DNA from: DASSHC01 sp035693105
Lineage (GTDB): Bacteria; Chloroflexota; Chloroflexia; Thermomicrobiales; Thermomicrobiaceae
DNA length: 7,682 nucleotides
Reading direction: 5' to 3'
NCBI GenBank assembly: GCA_035693105.1
Contig: DASSHC010000400.1
Coordinates: forward strand, 1 to 7,682
Part shown: piece by piece, positions 6,748 to 7,682 of the stretch
Layout of the letters: each line of letters opens with the position of its first letter
Position numbering within the stretch: the first letter of the stretch is position 1
Made by a program: the position numbers and the translations under genes
The notes under the pieces: generated by a model
Database searches by the model: none
What the model was told of the DNA's origin: nothing
Seen by the model: only the letters and a program-made list of their open reading frames with translations

Positions 6748-7512
6748 CTAGGTCGCCATGAAGAGGCCGCCGTCGACGCTCAGGACGGCCCCGGTGATAT
6801 AGCCGGTATCCGGTGCGGCGAAGAAGGCCACCGCCGCCGCGACATCCTCCGGCGAGCCGAAGCGCCCCAGCGGTATCTGCTCGACCGCCCGCGCCCTCAG
6901 CTCCTCCGGCAGCACCTCGGTCAGCCGCGTGTCGATGAAGCCGGGCGCGACCGCGTTGACCGTGATGCTGCGCGAGCCCAGCTCCCGCGCCAGCGACTTG
7001 GTCAGGCCGACGATGCCGGCCTTGGCGGCGGCATAGTTGGCCTGGCCGGCGTTGCCGACCAGCCCGACCACCGAGGTCAGGTTGATGATGCGCCCGTAGC
7101 GCTGGCGCAGCATCGGCCGGATGGCGGCCTTCGAGGTGACGAAGACGCTCTTGAGGTTGGTCTGAATGACCGCGTCCCAGTCCTCTTCCTTCATGCGCAT
7201 GATCAGCGTGTCGCGCGTGATGCCGGCGTTGTTGACCAACACGTCGAGCCCGCCGTAGTGGTTGATGGCCGACTCGATCAGCTTGCCCACGGCGTCGGCG
7301 TCGGTCACGTCGGCCTGGATGGCGACCGCCTGTCCGCCGGCCTGCGTGATCTCGTCGACCAGCGCCCGCGCCGGGGCCTCGTCAGCGCGATAGTTGACCA
7401 CGACCGGGAAACCGTCGCGCGCCAGCCGCAGCGCGCTGGCGCGCCCGATGCCGCGCGTCGCGCCGGTGACGATCGCCGCGCGCCGCGCCGCCCCCTGTCC
7501 CGCTCCCGTCAT
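6748..7512 (-). CDS. fabG: 3-oxoacyl-[acyl-carrier-protein] reductase
   Basis: NADPH-dependent short-chain dehydrogenase that reduces 3-ketoacyl-ACP to 3-hydroxyacyl-ACP. The 254-residue Rossmann-fold product has the cofactor loop TGATRGIG (16-23), ADVTD (67-71), NNAG (94-97) and the catalytic tetrad N119, S147, Y160 and K164 (YAAAK), then VAPGFIDT (188-195) and the C-terminal GAVLSVDGG (241-249). The frame is open to 7617, but those 35 extra codons run across a long inverted repeat. I chose the ATG at 7512, which has GGGAAGG just upstream and gives the normal family length. SDR enzymes are numerous and many are not FabG, but NN-A-G, the PG-F-I-D-T segment and the neighbours accC and acpP support this assignment. 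It is the first gene of the minus-strand run seen here. Confidence 0.94.
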   Translation of the reverse strand: MTGAGQGAARRAAIVTGATRGIGRASALRLARDGFPVVVNYRADEAPARALVDEITQAGGQAVAIQADVTDADAVGKLIESAINHYGGLDVLVNNAGITRDTLIMRMKEEDWDAVIQTNLKSVFVTSKAAIRPMLRQRYGRIINLTSVVGLVGNAGQANYAAAKAGIVGLTKSLARELGSRSITVNAVAPGFIDTRLTEVLPEELRARAVEQIPLGRFGSPEDVAAAVAFFAAPDTGYITGAVLSVDGGLFMAT

Positions 7513-7553
7513 ACCCTTCCCAACTTTCCAGTTCCGTGGGTCTCTCACCCCAA

Positions 7554-7595
7554 CCCTCTCCGGACGGAGCGGTGCGCGGCTCCGCACGGAGAGGG
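7554..7595. repeat. Long two-tier inverted repeat upstream of fabG
   Basis: A 42-base cruciform-capable element. The outer arms CCCTCTCCG (7554-7562) and CGGAGAGGG (7587-7595) pair perfectly. A 2x2 internal loop (GA/CA) separates them from inner arms CGGAGC (7565-7570) and GCTCCG (7579-7584), which enclose an 8-base loop. It ends about 40 bases before the fabG ATG, so it would lie in the fabG leader if transcription starts further upstream. Confidence 0.7.
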
Positions 7596-7633
7596 GCGCT
7601 GCCCATCGAGTAGGCATCGTGCCGCGTGAGGAC

Positions 7634-7661
7634 GGATCCTTCGACTGCGCTCAGGATGACA
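7634..7661. repeat. Short inverted repeat with TCGACTGCGCTC centre
   Basis: ATCCT (7636-7640) pairs with AGGAT (7653-7657) around the 12-base centre TCGACTGCGCTC, followed by GACA. From memory, near-identical short elements are scattered between genes in many Chloroflexota and other draft genomes. That recollection was not checked here. The window ends 21 bases later, so its context is incomplete. Confidence 0.5.
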
Positions 7662-7682
7662 GGGTTAGTAGCAGGCGTAGGA

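Noticed and set aside
7513..7617. N-terminal extension of fabG of 35 codons
   Set aside because: The codons cross the long inverted repeat and translate to Arg/Pro-rich sequence unlike any SDR N-terminus. The ATG at 7512 has its own ribosome binding site.
7610..7623. GTAG at 7610 with a 4-bp stem (GGCA/TGCC)
   Set aside because: The stem is too short, shares a base with the foot and has no sequence likeness to the other hairpins.

Overview
The window is a GC-rich bacterial chromosome segment packed with housekeeping genes. I see eight complete protein genes and no RNA genes, phage genes or CRISPR arrays. The gene set, the coding style and the types of intergenic hairpin repeat suggest a Chloroflexota (Thermomicrobia/Roseiflexus-like) bacterium. 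That placement is an inference and has not been tested by phylogeny.

Layout from left to right. Positions 1-282 hold a two-hairpin repeat cluster and a weak promoter-like box ahead of def (peptide deformylase, +). def runs tail-to-tail into gmk (guanylate kinase, -), and their stop codons overlap. gmk is divergent from rqcH (NFACT/Rqc2-type ribosome quality control factor, +) across a 67-base gap. After rqcH comes a 225-base convergent gap (3349-3573) filled with more hairpin repeats. Everything from there to the right end is on the minus strand and reads in the order fabG, accC, nusB, acpP, tatC. This looks like one transcription unit or two: fabG and accC are one base apart, nusB and acpP 14 bases apart with the acpP Shine-Dalgarno in the gap, and the other two gaps are 163 and 110 bases. 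Three start codons were moved inward from the longest frame (def, gmk, fabG), and acpP was given an internal GTG start, because ribosome binding sites and family lengths support these choices.

How the genes fit together. FabG (ketoacyl-ACP reductase), AccC (biotin carboxylase subunit of acetyl-CoA carboxylase) and AcpP (acyl carrier protein) are core type II fatty acid synthesis. NusB (rRNA antitermination) sits beside accC as it also does in Firmicutes, and TatC (twin-arginine translocase) follows. Def and RqcH act at opposite ends of nascent-chain handling: N-terminal deformylation, and rescue of stalled large subunits. Gmk supplies GDP/GTP precursors.

The most unusual content is in the gaps. 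Six short hairpins each carry the tetranucleotide GTAG at the 5' foot, and they occur as inverted pairs or singletons. Three intact copies differ by paired, compensating stem changes. This architecture resembles REP/BIME (REPIN) elements, which RAYT transposases act on in other bacteria. Two other kinds of intergenic inverted repeat lie in the accC-nusB gap and upstream of fabG. The genes themselves are mostly orthodox. Two residue substitutions are worth checking: V102 in the GMP site of Gmk, and E97 in place of the usual Asp of the RqcH D-R pair.
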